DNA of 55,474 nucleotides from Bacteroides sp. (lineage in GTDB: Bacteria > Bacteroidota > Bacteroidia > Bacteroidales > UBA7960): positions 1-55,474 of the forward strand of contig JAZBOS010000028.1 of assembly GCA_036351255.1 (NCBI GenBank). Reading direction: 5' to 3'. The notes under the pieces are model-generated. The model ran no database searches. It was not told where the DNA came from and saw only the letters and a list, made by a program, of their open reading frames with translations. Shown here piece after piece: positions 8,920 to 16,424 of this stretch. Every line of letters begins with the position of its first letter. The stretch's first letter is position 1. Both the position numbers and the translations under genes were made by a program.

Positions 8920-9354
8920 TTATTGCAAAAACATAGTAATCTCGAGCGTTGTCCCTTTACCCACTTCGCTAGAAATTTCCATTTTATCAGCGTTCTTTTT
9001 AATGTTGGGAAGGCCCATTCCCGCGCCGAATCCCATTTCGCGCACCTTGCTGCTGGCCGTCGAGAAGCCTTCCTGCATAGCCTGGTCAATATCGGGGATG
9101 CCCGGGCCTTCGTCCTGCAACCTGATCCGAATCAAATCGGTGTTCAGATCAACATAGATCGTCCCGCTATAGGCATGGGCCACGACATTCACCTCGGCTT
9201 CGTAACAGGCTACAACAGTGCGTTTAATGATCCCCATGTCCACATTCAGTTGCTTAAGCAATTTTTTTATCTCACTGGAGGCGTAACCTGCGCGCGAGAA
9301 GTTACCACCCTCTATACTGTATTCAAAATGCATGGACTGGGAATGCATGCTCAT
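8920..9354 (-). CDS. anti-sigma-type (RsbW/SpoIIAB-like) GHKL ATPase
   Basis: Single-domain ATP-binding protein of 144 aa of the serine-kinase anti-sigma type. The N-box EAEVNVVAHAY, the G1 box DEGPGI and the G2 box GFGAGMGLPNIKK are all intact, followed by GKGTTLEI. Proteins of this form phosphorylate serine on a partner or bind it depending on nucleotide. No sigma factor or STAS antagonist is encoded nearby, so the partner may be the adjacent DRTGG or HydS-like protein, from which it is separated by only 3 bp on each side. That pairing is inference. Confidence 0.85.
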   Translation of the reverse strand: MSMHSQSMHFEYSIEGGNFSRAGYASSEIKKLLKQLNVDMGIIKRTVVACYEAEVNVVAHAYSGTIYVDLNTDLIRIRLQDEGPGIPDIDQAMQEGFSTASSKVREMGFGAGMGLPNIKKNADKMEISSEVGKGTTLEITMFLQ

Positions 9355-9357
9355 GAT

Positions 9358-9702
9358 TTAAAAGATCGGCTTTACCCCGGCCTGAAACAACAGCCCACAG
9401 GTTTTAAAAACAGAATACCGGCATTCGATCAGGATCTGCCCGTTTTCGCTGGCAAGATCTAGCATTTCCTGACTGGCTTTTTTATTTCGTGCCAGGATAA
9501 TACAATGAATGTCGGACATTTCAGCGGTACGAATGGTCTGCAGATTGTTAAGCCCTGTAATCAGCAATACGTGATCATCCTTTAGGGTAAGTACATCGCT
9601 CATCAGGTCGGAGGCGAAAGCCACTTCCACTGAATAATCTTCCCGGTCTTCCCCGCAAATGATCCTGCCATTAATCAGGTTCTTTATTTCAGAAATCTTC
9701 AT
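9358..9702 (-). CDS. DRTGG-domain protein (first gene of hydrogenase 1 operon)
   Basis: Protein of 114 aa, a paralogue of the 7192-7530 product. It starts MKISEIKNLINGRIICG and has the matching segment VEVAFASDLMSDVLTL. The C-terminal half includes an IHCIILARNKKAS strand-helix. It is the first gene after the Rex-box promoter and lies 3 bp ahead of the anti-sigma-type ATPase gene. Probably a ligand-binding or phospho-accepting regulatory domain; no direct evidence for function. Confidence 0.78.
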   Translation of the reverse strand: MKISEIKNLINGRIICGEDREDYSVEVAFASDLMSDVLTLKDDHVLLITGLNNLQTIRTAEMSDIHCIILARNKKASQEMLDLASENGQILIECRYSVFKTCGLLFQAGVKPIF

Positions 9703-9811
9703 AGCCGCTTATCTGCAGTAAATATTGTTCTTTTAGGATCTGGTCATTTCCACCGAAAAGCTCTGGAGAACTCCAACCTTTTGCTTTTCAGGGGGCTACC
9801 AAAATCCACCG

Positions 9812-9842
9812 CAAAATTAACACCTTATAAATCAAAAACCAA
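9812..9842 (-). promoter_or_regulatory. Bacteroidota-type promoter of hydrogenase 1 operon
   Basis: Read on the minus strand, TAATTTTG (9812-9819) is a perfect TAnnTTTG -7 box. TTG at 9840-9842 lies 20 bp upstream, near the expected -33 position. The leader to the first start codon would be about 100 nt. Confidence 0.6.
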
Positions 9843-9848
9843 GGAAAG

Positions 9849-9866
9849 TTGTTAATTTATTAACAT
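9849..9866 (-). promoter_or_regulatory. Rex operator (NADH/NAD+-responsive)
   Basis: TTGTTAATTTATTAACAT matches the known Rex consensus TTGTTAA-N4-TTAACAA at 13 of 14 defined positions. It lies 7 bp upstream of the -33 element of the hydrogenase 1 operon, and rex is the adjacent gene. Rex normally leaves DNA when NADH is high, so the operon would be switched on by reductant overload. The upstream position (about -52) leaves room for activation instead. Confidence 0.8.
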
Positions 9867-10034
9867 TATAAATAAAAAGACAAAAGACCAAAAAAAAATA
9901 TCCAATGAAAGGTATTTTCCACCAGACGTATACCATTGCATAAAACAGGCTGTAATTTATAAACAGTCTAATTAACAGTGGTTTAAAGCAATGAAAACCG
10001 CAGCTGTCAATGGTTAGCTATGTTCCAGGATGGT

Positions 10035-10688
10035 TTAACGGTTCAATTTATTGAGAATAACAGCCAGGTCAGAGTATATGCTGGTGTTCTCAACAATGAT
10101 ATTTTCGGGAGCTTTGATGGATTGTGGGGTAAAATTCCAAATGGCCTTGATGCCCCATGCAACCATCAAATCGGCGGTTTCCTGGGCACGATGATCTGGT
10201 GTAGTAATAATACCAATGCGAGCCGGGATCTTTCGTGATAAATCACGAAACTCGTCCACGGCATATACTTTCACATCCTTAATCTGGGTATTGGTAACTT
10301 CAGGGTTAATGTCAAATCCTGCTATTATTCTTAGCCCATATTGTTTCAGGCCATCGTAATTTATGAGCGCTTTCCCCAAATTACCCACCCCAAACAGAAA
10401 AGCATTCTCCTGGGTATTGAAATCGAGGAAAGCAATGATATTCTCAATGAGTTTATCTACATTGTAGCCGATCTTCGTACGCCCCTTTACACCTGTATAA
10501 GCGAGGTCTTTGGTAACCAGCGTGGAATCCATCTTAAAAGTTGCTGCAATCTGGCTGCTGGAAACGAACTCAATATTATTGATCTTTAACGATTTAAAAT
10601 AGCTAAGGTAACCCGGTAAACGTCGGAGGGTAGGTTCAGGAACAGCCTGACCATAGGCTTTATGCGAATTTTTATTGGGAAGTTTCAT
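10035..10688 (-). CDS. rex: redox-sensing transcriptional repressor Rex
   Basis: Rex-family DNA-binding protein of 217 aa that senses the NADH/NAD+ ratio. The N-terminal winged helix begins with the family motif VPEPTLRRLPGYL (16-28) and includes SSSQIAATFKMDSTLVTKDL. The Rossmann fold has GVGNLGKAL (G100-x-G102-x2-G105). The C-terminal helix used for domain-swapped dimerisation is present. I chose the ATG at 10688 because it gives the usual Rex length and has an AAAGGAA-type sequence upstream. An in-frame ATG at 10769 would add 27 residues of unusual composition without a ribosome-binding site. Rex-like boxes lie before this gene and before the adjacent hydrogenase operon. Confidence 0.93.
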   Translation of the reverse strand: MKLPNKNSHKAYGQAVPEPTLRRLPGYLSYFKSLKINNIEFVSSSQIAATFKMDSTLVTKDLAYTGVKGRTKIGYNVDKLIENIIAFLDFNTQENAFLFGVGNLGKALINYDGLKQYGLRIIAGFDINPEVTNTQIKDVKVYAVDEFRDLSRKIPARIGIITTPDHRAQETADLMVAWGIKAIWNFTPQSIKAPENIIVENTSIYSDLAVILNKLNR

Positions 10689-11196
10689 ATCCTTTGGTTC
10701 CTTTCCTTGATTTATTTGATTGATTTCCAACTCCAGCTCGCCGGAAAAGTTCTTAAAACCCTCGAGCATCCAGCAATGATTAAGTAAATTTTTCTTTATT
10801 AAAAATGAACAAAAATTAACAATTCTAAATTAATTAAAAAATTTTAATTGTGATTAAGTTAACAACAACGTTTTTTCAAGAGATTATTTATTGTCCTTAA
10901 ATAAGTTAAACTCCTCTTAATGTATTTGTTGAAAAATTCTTCCTTAGGATTTCTGTGAAACCTTAAAAGAATAAATTTAATAAAAAAATCAAAATGCACC
11001 GTTTGCAAAGAGGAATTTTTTCCTGATTATCATCCGAAATGGTTTTAAAAAGGGGATGCTCCAAAGAGCTTCTAAGCGTTTCAATTACCGGCATGATTGC
11101 TAAAGGCCAAGCAATGGCCAAATGATGCATCATTCCTGCAGAAGCAACCTCAGGGCACTCTCGCAGCAACCCCTCTTGAATCAAACCACCAAGGCA
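10689..11196. other. intergenic region upstream of rex
   Basis: About 500 bp, strongly AT-rich from 10770 to 10990. It contains the Rex-like site at 10848-10865 and presumably the rex promoter (AATTTTTG-like -7 candidate near 10810). A 73-codon minus-strand frame at 10963-11184 shows no recognisable domain and is not called. No terminator for the hydrogenase 2 operon is obvious. Confidence 0.5.
10848..10865. promoter_or_regulatory. Rex-like operator upstream of rex
   Basis: On the minus strand TTGTTAACTTAATCACAA matches TTGTTAA-N4-TTAACAA at 12 of 14 positions: one half perfect, the other with two changes. It is about 160 bp upstream of the chosen rex start, or 79 bp upstream of the alternative start. 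Autoregulation of rex is the simplest reading. Confidence 0.6.
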
Positions 11197-12987
11197 TTAG
11201 TGCCTTTTACGTGGGTAGTAGTGCGTATGGAGCAGATCGTGTGAGCGATGCCCCAAGGGTTCATGAAGGAACTTGTCATAAAGCTCAATCACCTCAGGGT
11301 TCTCATGGGACTTGCGAATAACCATTTGTTCATCCTCATCATAGATTCCGGAAGCACGTTTTTTGCGGATTTCCATGTTGGTTGGAATGGGCTGGCCACC
11401 GCCTCCGATACAACCACTCGGGCAAGCCATCACTTCAATAAAGTGGAAGTCGGCTTTCCCTTCTTTCACCCGATCCATCAATACCTTGGCATTGGCAAGG
11501 CCATGGGCAATAGCCACCTTCAATTCTACACCTTCCAGGAATTTCCATTCCGGTTTTACGTCTTTGATTTTAATGGCGGCTTCCTTCACGCCTTCCATCC
11601 CCCTAACAGGTTTAATGTTTAAGTTACCGAAGGGTACTTCGCGGCCGGTAACGATTTCGTAAGCTGACCGAAGGGCAGCCTCCATCACACCACCAGTGGC
11701 ACCAAAAATAACGGCGGCCCCAGTAGATTCGCCCAGGATTCTATCATACCCTTCAGGTTGTAACTTGTTGAAGTCGATACCAGCCTGACGGATCATCATA
11801 CCCATTTCGCGGGTGGTTAATACAAAGTCTACATCCTTGTATCCACTGCCCCGCATTTCGGGCCTTTCAGCCTCAAATTTCTTAGCAGTACATGGCATAA
11901 TGGACACTACAATCATATCTGCGGGGTTCTTGTTCACCTTTTCTGCATAATAGGTCTTTGCCAAGGGTCCGAACATTTGTTGGGGCGACTTGCAAGTGGA
12001 CAGGTTGCCAAGAAATTCCGGATAAAGATGCTCCTGGAATTTGATCCAGCCAGGCGAACAGCTGGTCATCATTGGCAGAGCCACCTCCTTGCCGTCCACA
12101 AGAGCTTGCTTAAGGCGGCTAAGCAATTCGTTGCCTTCTTCAATTATGGTAAGGTCAGCAGTGAAATCGGTGTCTAACACCTTATCAAAACCGAGCCTCC
12201 GTAATGCGGCTACCATTTTGCCAGTTACACGGGTCCCTGGTTCAAGGCCGAACTCTTCACCAATGGCAACCCGGGTAGCAGGGGCAGTCTGAACAACAAC
12301 AAATTTGCTGGGGTCATAAATCACATCAAACACTTGGTCAATATATGACCGTTCGGTCAGGGCGGCGGTAGGACAGCGGTTAATGCACTGCCCGCAGTTG
12401 GTACAAACCACATCGTTCATAGGTTTATCCAGGAAAGTTGACACCCTCATGTGGTTACCCTTTCTGGTAACTGCAAGCGCGCTGACTGCCTGAAGTTGTG
12501 AGCAAGTTCGAACACAACGCTGGCAGCGGATGCATTTGCTGTCATCCTTAACAATTGATGGACTTGAAATGTCCTGGATCTTGTCCTTTTCTTTCACAAG
12601 GTCAAGGAAAACATGAGTCCCGATACGGTATTCGTTAGAAATGTCCTGGAGTTCGCAGCTTCCATTCTTGAAACATTTGGTGCAGTCGGCATTATGCTCG
12701 GCGAGCAGTAGCTCAACAATGTGTTTTCTCGCCTGGCGTACCTTCATGCTGTTGGTTAAAATCTCCATACCTTCGCTAACGGGCGTTGCACAGGAAGCCG
12801 TCAACAGCCGGGCACCTTTCTGCTCAACAACGCAAACCCGACAGTTTCCTGCCACACAAAGGTCATCATGATGGCAAAGGGTTGGAATATTAAAATTCAG
12901 TTTTCGGGCCGCTTCCAGGATGGTCGTTCCCTCATCCACTGAGATGGGAATATTATTAATCTTAAGGTTGACTTTATATTTACTCAT
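11197..12987 (-). CDS. hydA: [FeFe] hydrogenase 2, catalytic subunit HydA
   Basis: Second [FeFe] hydrogenase catalytic subunit, 596 aa, with the same domain order as HydA-1: [2Fe-2S] (C38, C49, C52, C66), His-Cys cluster (H98, C102, C105, C111), two [4Fe-4S] motifs (C152/155/158/162 and C195/198/201/205), H-cluster domain and small-subunit-like tail. L2 is MPCTAKKFE (C366) and L3 is MACPSGCIGGGGQP (C521, C525). L1 is TSCSPGW: Ser311 occupies the second position of the usual Cys-Cys pair. The same variant occurs, from memory, in other HndD-type enzymes, so it need not mean inactivity. It is the last gene of the hydC-hydB-hydA operon, 36 bp after hydB. Confidence 0.95.
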   Translation of the reverse strand: MSKYKVNLKINNIPISVDEGTTILEAARKLNFNIPTLCHHDDLCVAGNCRVCVVEQKGARLLTASCATPVSEGMEILTNSMKVRQARKHIVELLLAEHNADCTKCFKNGSCELQDISNEYRIGTHVFLDLVKEKDKIQDISSPSIVKDDSKCIRCQRCVRTCSQLQAVSALAVTRKGNHMRVSTFLDKPMNDVVCTNCGQCINRCPTAALTERSYIDQVFDVIYDPSKFVVVQTAPATRVAIGEEFGLEPGTRVTGKMVAALRRLGFDKVLDTDFTADLTIIEEGNELLSRLKQALVDGKEVALPMMTSCSPGWIKFQEHLYPEFLGNLSTCKSPQQMFGPLAKTYYAEKVNKNPADMIVVSIMPCTAKKFEAERPEMRGSGYKDVDFVLTTREMGMMIRQAGIDFNKLQPEGYDRILGESTGAAVIFGATGGVMEAALRSAYEIVTGREVPFGNLNIKPVRGMEGVKEAAIKIKDVKPEWKFLEGVELKVAIAHGLANAKVLMDRVKEGKADFHFIEVMACPSGCIGGGGQPIPTNMEIRKKRASGIYDEDEQMVIRKSHENPEVIELYDKFLHEPLGHRSHDLLHTHYYPRKRH

Positions 12988-13023
12988 GGTTTTTTCTCCT
13001 GTAAAAATTTAATATTGAGCCGG

Positions 13024-14181
13024 TTAATAGATAATTTCCTCCCGGAAATTATTGATAATCGAATTGAAGGGATTTCCGACTGACTGTCCAAGGCCACATT
13101 TTGATGCGATCCTCATAGTATCAGACAGTTTTTGGAGGGTTTCAAGGTAAGCCGGGGACTTATTCCCTCGTTTTACGGCTTCAATTCCTTTAAGGAGTTG
13201 CTGGCAACCCACGCGGCATGGAGTGCACTGTCCGCAAGACTCTTCTTCAAAGAACTCGAGGTAATCATGTAAAATATTGTACATCGAACGCGAGCTATTG
13301 AAAAGCATCATGGAGCCTCCCGTTGGAATCCCTTCAAAGCCTATGAGTGTTTCCTTGAAGTGTTTGCGGGCTACACAGAAACCAGAGGCACCTCCAACCT
13401 GAACAGCTTTGGTATCCCCATCGCCAAACTCATTCACAAAATCTTCAAGACTCATTCCAAGCTCCAGCTCATAAATGCCAGCCTTTGGTGTGTCACCAGC
13501 AATGGAAAACACTTTTGAACCCCTTGAGTCGAAGGTACCTAGTTCTTTAAAGGTTTGGGGACCATAGTTTGCAATCATCAGGGCAAACACCAAGGTTTCC
13601 ACGTTATTAATTGAGGTTGGTTTGCCAAGATAGCCACGTTGCGTTGGGAAAGGAGGCTTATTTCTAGGTTCCCCGCGATGCCCTTCCATGGATTCCATTA
13701 GCGCGGTTTCTTCACCGCAAACGTAAGCACCACTTCCTGAACGAACAAACACAGTGAACTCGAAATTGCGGTCTTTCATTTGCTGGTTAAATTCCCGCAT
13801 TTTTTCATGCAGCATTGGCAGCAAGAAGTTATATTCAGCCCTTAGGTAAATGTAACCTTCGGTTGCACCGATGGCCTTTCCGCAAAGCGCCATACCAGCC
13901 AGCACTTTTTCGGGAACCTGTGTTAGAATCTCGCGATCCTTGAAGGTACCAGGTTCCCCTTCGTCAGCATTACAAATCACATATTTCTGATCAGACTCTT
14001 CATTTCTGGCAAACTTCCATTTCAAGCCAGTGGGGAATCCAGCTCCGCCCCGGCCTCTGAGGCCTGAATCAATCACATCCAGAATGATCTCGTCGCTGCT
14101 GCGCTTGAAGGATTTGTCCAAAATGGCCAGCTGGTCCACTTTTTCAAAAATGAGGTCTACTTTTTTGATTTTATTTTCCAT
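13024..14181 (-). CDS. hydB: [FeFe] hydrogenase 2, short NuoF-like flavoprotein HydB
   Basis: NuoF-like FMN/NAD(P)H subunit of 385 aa with only the core. GLRGRGGAGFPTG (40-52), CNADEGEPGTF (70-80), the SLBB region and the [4Fe-4S] ligands C316, C319, C322 (ESCGQCTPC) and C362 are present. Compared with HydB-1 it lacks both the N-terminal thioredoxin-like [2Fe-2S] domain and the C-terminal two-cluster ferredoxin, so it has a shorter electron path. It lies between hydC (47 bp upstream) and hydA. Whether the enzyme bifurcates electrons or is simply NAD(P)H-linked cannot be told from sequence. Confidence 0.93.
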   Translation of the reverse strand: MENKIKKVDLIFEKVDQLAILDKSFKRSSDEIILDVIDSGLRGRGGAGFPTGLKWKFARNEESDQKYVICNADEGEPGTFKDREILTQVPEKVLAGMALCGKAIGATEGYIYLRAEYNFLLPMLHEKMREFNQQMKDRNFEFTVFVRSGSGAYVCGEETALMESMEGHRGEPRNKPPFPTQRGYLGKPTSINNVETLVFALMIANYGPQTFKELGTFDSRGSKVFSIAGDTPKAGIYELELGMSLEDFVNEFGDGDTKAVQVGGASGFCVARKHFKETLIGFEGIPTGGSMMLFNSSRSMYNILHDYLEFFEEESCGQCTPCRVGCQQLLKGIEAVKRGNKSPAYLETLQKLSDTMRIASKCGLGQSVGNPFNSIINNFREEIIY

Positions 14182-14228
14182 AATAATTTGTTTTTCTTTT
14201 GGTTAGAAAGTTATTCACCTTTTGCCGC

Positions 14229-14699
14229 CTACTTCGTTTTTTTAAGATATTCGTGCACTACTTCAACGGCCTTTTCGGGGGTAATCTCCGGGTAAACCTC
14301 ATCATTTACAAGCATTACAGGCCCCTTGTGGCACCATCCCAAACAGTTGGCCGGCAAAAGGCTGAATTTTCCATCGGAAGTGGTTTCACCAAGTTTAATT
14401 TTGAGCATGTCCTCCAGTGTTTCAATGATGGCATCCTTTCCTTTCATATGGCAAGTAATGGTCTTGCAAATGCGGATAATGTTCTTCCCACGCGGTACAG
14501 TGTCGAGGAAAGTGTAAAAAGATGCTGTGCCAAACACATCGGCAGTGCTCAAATCGAGCTCGGTAGCTATGGCCACCATGGCTTCTTCTGAAAGGAAGCG
14601 CTCCTTTTGCACAACAGCCTGCAAAATTGGCATCAGGCTATTTCGCCTGCGACCATAAACGTCGGCCTGCTCCTTTACGAATTCTTGGATCTTAGTCAT
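14229..14699 (-). CDS. hydC: [FeFe] hydrogenase 2, NuoE-like subunit HydC
   Basis: Thioredoxin-fold [2Fe-2S] subunit, 156 aa. Ligands are C78-x4-C83 (ICKTITC) and C119-x3-C123 (NCLGWC). The helical N-terminal domain typical of NuoE covers about 1-70. It is the first gene of the second [FeFe] operon and is preceded by a TATATTTG -7 box at 14762-14769. In operon 1, by contrast, the equivalent gene is last, so the two [FeFe] operons are not recent tandem copies. Confidence 0.92.
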   Translation of the reverse strand: MTKIQEFVKEQADVYGRRRNSLMPILQAVVQKERFLSEEAMVAIATELDLSTADVFGTASFYTFLDTVPRGKNIIRICKTITCHMKGKDAIIETLEDMLKIKLGETTSDGKFSLLPANCLGWCHKGPVMLVNDEVYPEITPEKAVEVVHEYLKKTK

Positions 14700-14761
14700 A
14701 TTTCTCCCTTTTAATTGTTTGTTAGTTGTTTATTTGGGGTTGAGTTTCAAAATTTTCGCGC

Positions 14762-14769
14762 CAAATATA
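14762..14769 (-). promoter_or_regulatory. -7 box of hydrogenase 2 operon
   Basis: On the minus strand TATATTTG is a perfect TAnnTTTG, 62 bp upstream of the hydC start. No good TTTG -33 box is present at the expected distance. Confidence 0.55.
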
Positions 14770-14774
14770 GTAAG

Positions 14775-14792
14775 TTGTTTTTGATTAAATAA
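14775..14792. promoter_or_regulatory. weak Rex-like site at hydrogenase 2 promoter
   Basis: TTGTTTTTGATTAAATAA matches the Rex consensus at only 10 of 14 positions, but it overlaps the -33 region of the hydrogenase 2 promoter, where a repressor would be effective. Low confidence. Confidence 0.3.
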
Positions 14793-14941
14793 TTTTTTCT
14801 TTATTAATTTTCATTATGAGTCCTAATTTAGAATCAAACTAAATAAATTCTTCTTCATTATCAGTTAAAAATACTGATTTACAACACCTTAACTTGTTGC
14901 AAAATATAAGGGGAAAAAAACGGAAGGAGAAACCTTTGAGT

Positions 14942-15388
14942 TTAAATAGAATTAAATAGGGAAATAATTTCTTGGGCTGACTTTTCGACCTCTGGAGAGA
15001 GCTTTTCACCCACTTCAATGTTTGCTGGCTGGATCCCAACAACCCAAGTTTCAGCGAAGAAAAATTCTGCAAGTTTATGCAAAGAAATATTATGACTATG
15101 ACTGGTTGTTTCCACGATTTTATTTATTGGAATAAGTTCCCAGTAACCCGGATGCCTGCCAAAATTTACACAATCGAAAAAAACAATGAGATCAGGTTTT
15201 TCTCGGTTGATGGCTGAGATATAGCGTTCAATACCGGCCTCCGGGATAATTACAATTCGGTTTTCAGTATTATTTAGTTTTTGGGCAATAATTGGTCCTG
15301 CTCCGTCATCGCTTCTGAGGACATTGCCAATACCTGCAAAAACTATCCTCAGGTTTTTGTTGGAAAGAAGCCTCCTAATTCTGTCCAT
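14942..15388 (-). CDS. [NiFe] hydrogenase maturation protease (HycI/HyaD family)
   Basis: Endopeptidase of 148 aa that trims the C-terminus of the hydrogenase large subunit after nickel insertion. It shows the family start GIGNVLRSDDGAGPIIAQKL (GxGNxLxxDDGxG, nickel-binding Asp), a central FFDCVNFGRHPG where the second metal-binding acid sits, and HSHNISLH corresponding to the conserved His region. It is the last gene of the [NiFe] operon, 1 bp after the ferredoxin-like subunit gene. Its substrate is presumably the large subunit encoded at 21923-23131, which has a 39-residue tail after its last CxxC-TER motif. Confidence 0.88.
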   Translation of the reverse strand: MDRIRRLLSNKNLRIVFAGIGNVLRSDDGAGPIIAQKLNNTENRIVIIPEAGIERYISAINREKPDLIVFFDCVNFGRHPGYWELIPINKIVETTSHSHNISLHKLAEFFFAETWVVGIQPANIEVGEKLSPEVEKSAQEIISLFNSI

Positions 15389-15389
15389 T

Positions 15390-16001
15390 TCAGATAAGAT
15401 CCTTTACCAGGGTTTGCCTGAGGCAGTTGGGGCAAATAACGTTGAACATGTCTTTCCTTTTCAGGTGATCCAAAACCTCCACTTCGGTATCATCCCTACC
15501 AGCAAGTTGAAGTCGTTCATTTAGCATGTTCAGGTTCAAAATATTGGAAAATGCTTTCGGACCCAGGACATCATGAATGTATTTATAATGTTCGCGAGTA
15601 GTAATCACAGCATTGCAAAATTTGCAAACAAGAAGTTCCTTTTCTTGTCTTTCGATCAATTGTTCGCGATCAAATGTGGAAAGGTCAAAAATTTTATCAG
15701 AAAGAGCTACTCCCTTACCGGTAATACAATGAAGTTCACACTGGCCACAAAAAATACAAAGCCCCATATCACGGGTTATCAACCTAAGTTTCTTTTCCTT
15801 GTCATCAAAAAACTTTATGGCCCCGGGAGGGCATACATTGGCGCAGGTTTCGCAGCCCACACAATTGGAATCGTCCACAACAGGTTTTCCTCTGAAGTTT
15901 TCAAATGGGCTATGGGGTTCTTTAGGGAAACGACTTGTGAAGGCTGGTGTAAACAGCGACACAATGGCTTCTTTTATTTCCCTGATCTTAGGATAGTTCA
16001 T
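15390..16001 (-). CDS. ferredoxin-like subunit of group 4 [NiFe] hydrogenase (MbhN/NuoI-like)
   Basis: Protein of 203 aa with an 8Fe ferredoxin domain typical of the NuoI/MbhN/EchF subunit that passes electrons to the small subunit: CVGCETCANVCPPG and CIFCGQCELHCITG. The C-terminal half carries two more CxxC pairs (VCKFCNAVI and ICPNCLRQ), which may bind a metal. The start at ATG 16001 is chosen because the longer frame begins with TTG directly after the mnhG stop codon. It ends 1 bp before the maturation protease gene. Confidence 0.87.
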   Translation of the reverse strand: MNYPKIREIKEAIVSLFTPAFTSRFPKEPHSPFENFRGKPVVDDSNCVGCETCANVCPPGAIKFFDDKEKKLRLITRDMGLCIFCGQCELHCITGKGVALSDKIFDLSTFDREQLIERQEKELLVCKFCNAVITTREHYKYIHDVLGPKAFSNILNLNMLNERLQLAGRDDTEVEVLDHLKRKDMFNVICPNCLRQTLVKDLI

Positions 16002-16052
16002 GACAGTAATTTTTTGAGGAAAAACAAAATCACCTGAAAAAAGCCAGGGCAA

Positions 16053-16424
16053 TTAGAAACCTGGGGACTTTTCAATATTTGTTTCAACTTTTCCTTCTTT
16101 TTTTACCTGCTGCTTGTAATCATCGACAACGCTTCCCTTCCACATTGGGAAACCGTAATGGTAGGCAGCTCTGGCCAGGGAGTGCGCGGCCACGGTCGAT
16201 GCGAGAAAGAGTAAGGGAATTGAGATCAAGGCTTTCAAGCCTATTTCGGAAAACCCAAACCTTACAAATACCCCCAGTAAAATGCACCAGGTGCCAAGGG
16301 TAACGCATTTTGTTGCCGACTGAAGGCGGTTATACACATCGGGAAATCTAAGCAGCCCAATGCATCCAAGAAGGTCAAAAAGGATGCCAATAGAAATCAA
16401 AACCAGACTAATATTCTCATTCAT
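16053..16424 (-). CDS. mnhG: Mrp/Mbh antiporter subunit G
   Basis: Membrane protein of 123 aa with three predicted helices (SLVLISIGILFDLLGCIGLL, CVTLGTWCILLGVFV, LKALISIPLLFLAS). The family segment GLLRFPDVYNRLQSATKC (compare RFPDxYxRLHAATK) marks it as MnhG/MrpG/MbhC. It belongs to the cation/proton antiporter part of the hydrogenase. It overlaps mnhF by 8 bp. The soluble tail, about 30 residues, is charged. Confidence 0.9.
   Translation of the reverse strand: MNENISLVLISIGILFDLLGCIGLLRFPDVYNRLQSATKCVTLGTWCILLGVFVRFGFSEIGLKALISIPLLFLASTVAAHSLARAAYHYGFPMWKGSVVDDYKQQVKKEGKVETNIEKSPGF

Larger units (their letters stand above)
9703..10034. other. intergenic region: promoter of hydrogenase 1 operon
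   Basis: 332 bp between rex and the DRTGG gene, with no gene. It contains a Bacteroidota-type promoter (9812-9842) and a Rex operator (9849-9866), both serving the minus-strand operon. The remainder, about 9870-10034, is AT-rich and presumably carries the 3' end of the rex transcript; no clear terminator is seen. Confidence 0.7.

Noticed and set aside
10963..11184. 73-codon minus-strand frame between hydA-2 and rex
   Set aside because: No recognisable motif, and it ends in a run of hydrophobic codons in AT-rich intergenic DNA.
14860..14878. ATCAGT/ACTGAT inverted repeat as terminator of the [NiFe] operon
   Set aside because: AT-rich 6-bp stem with no T-tract; too weak to call.
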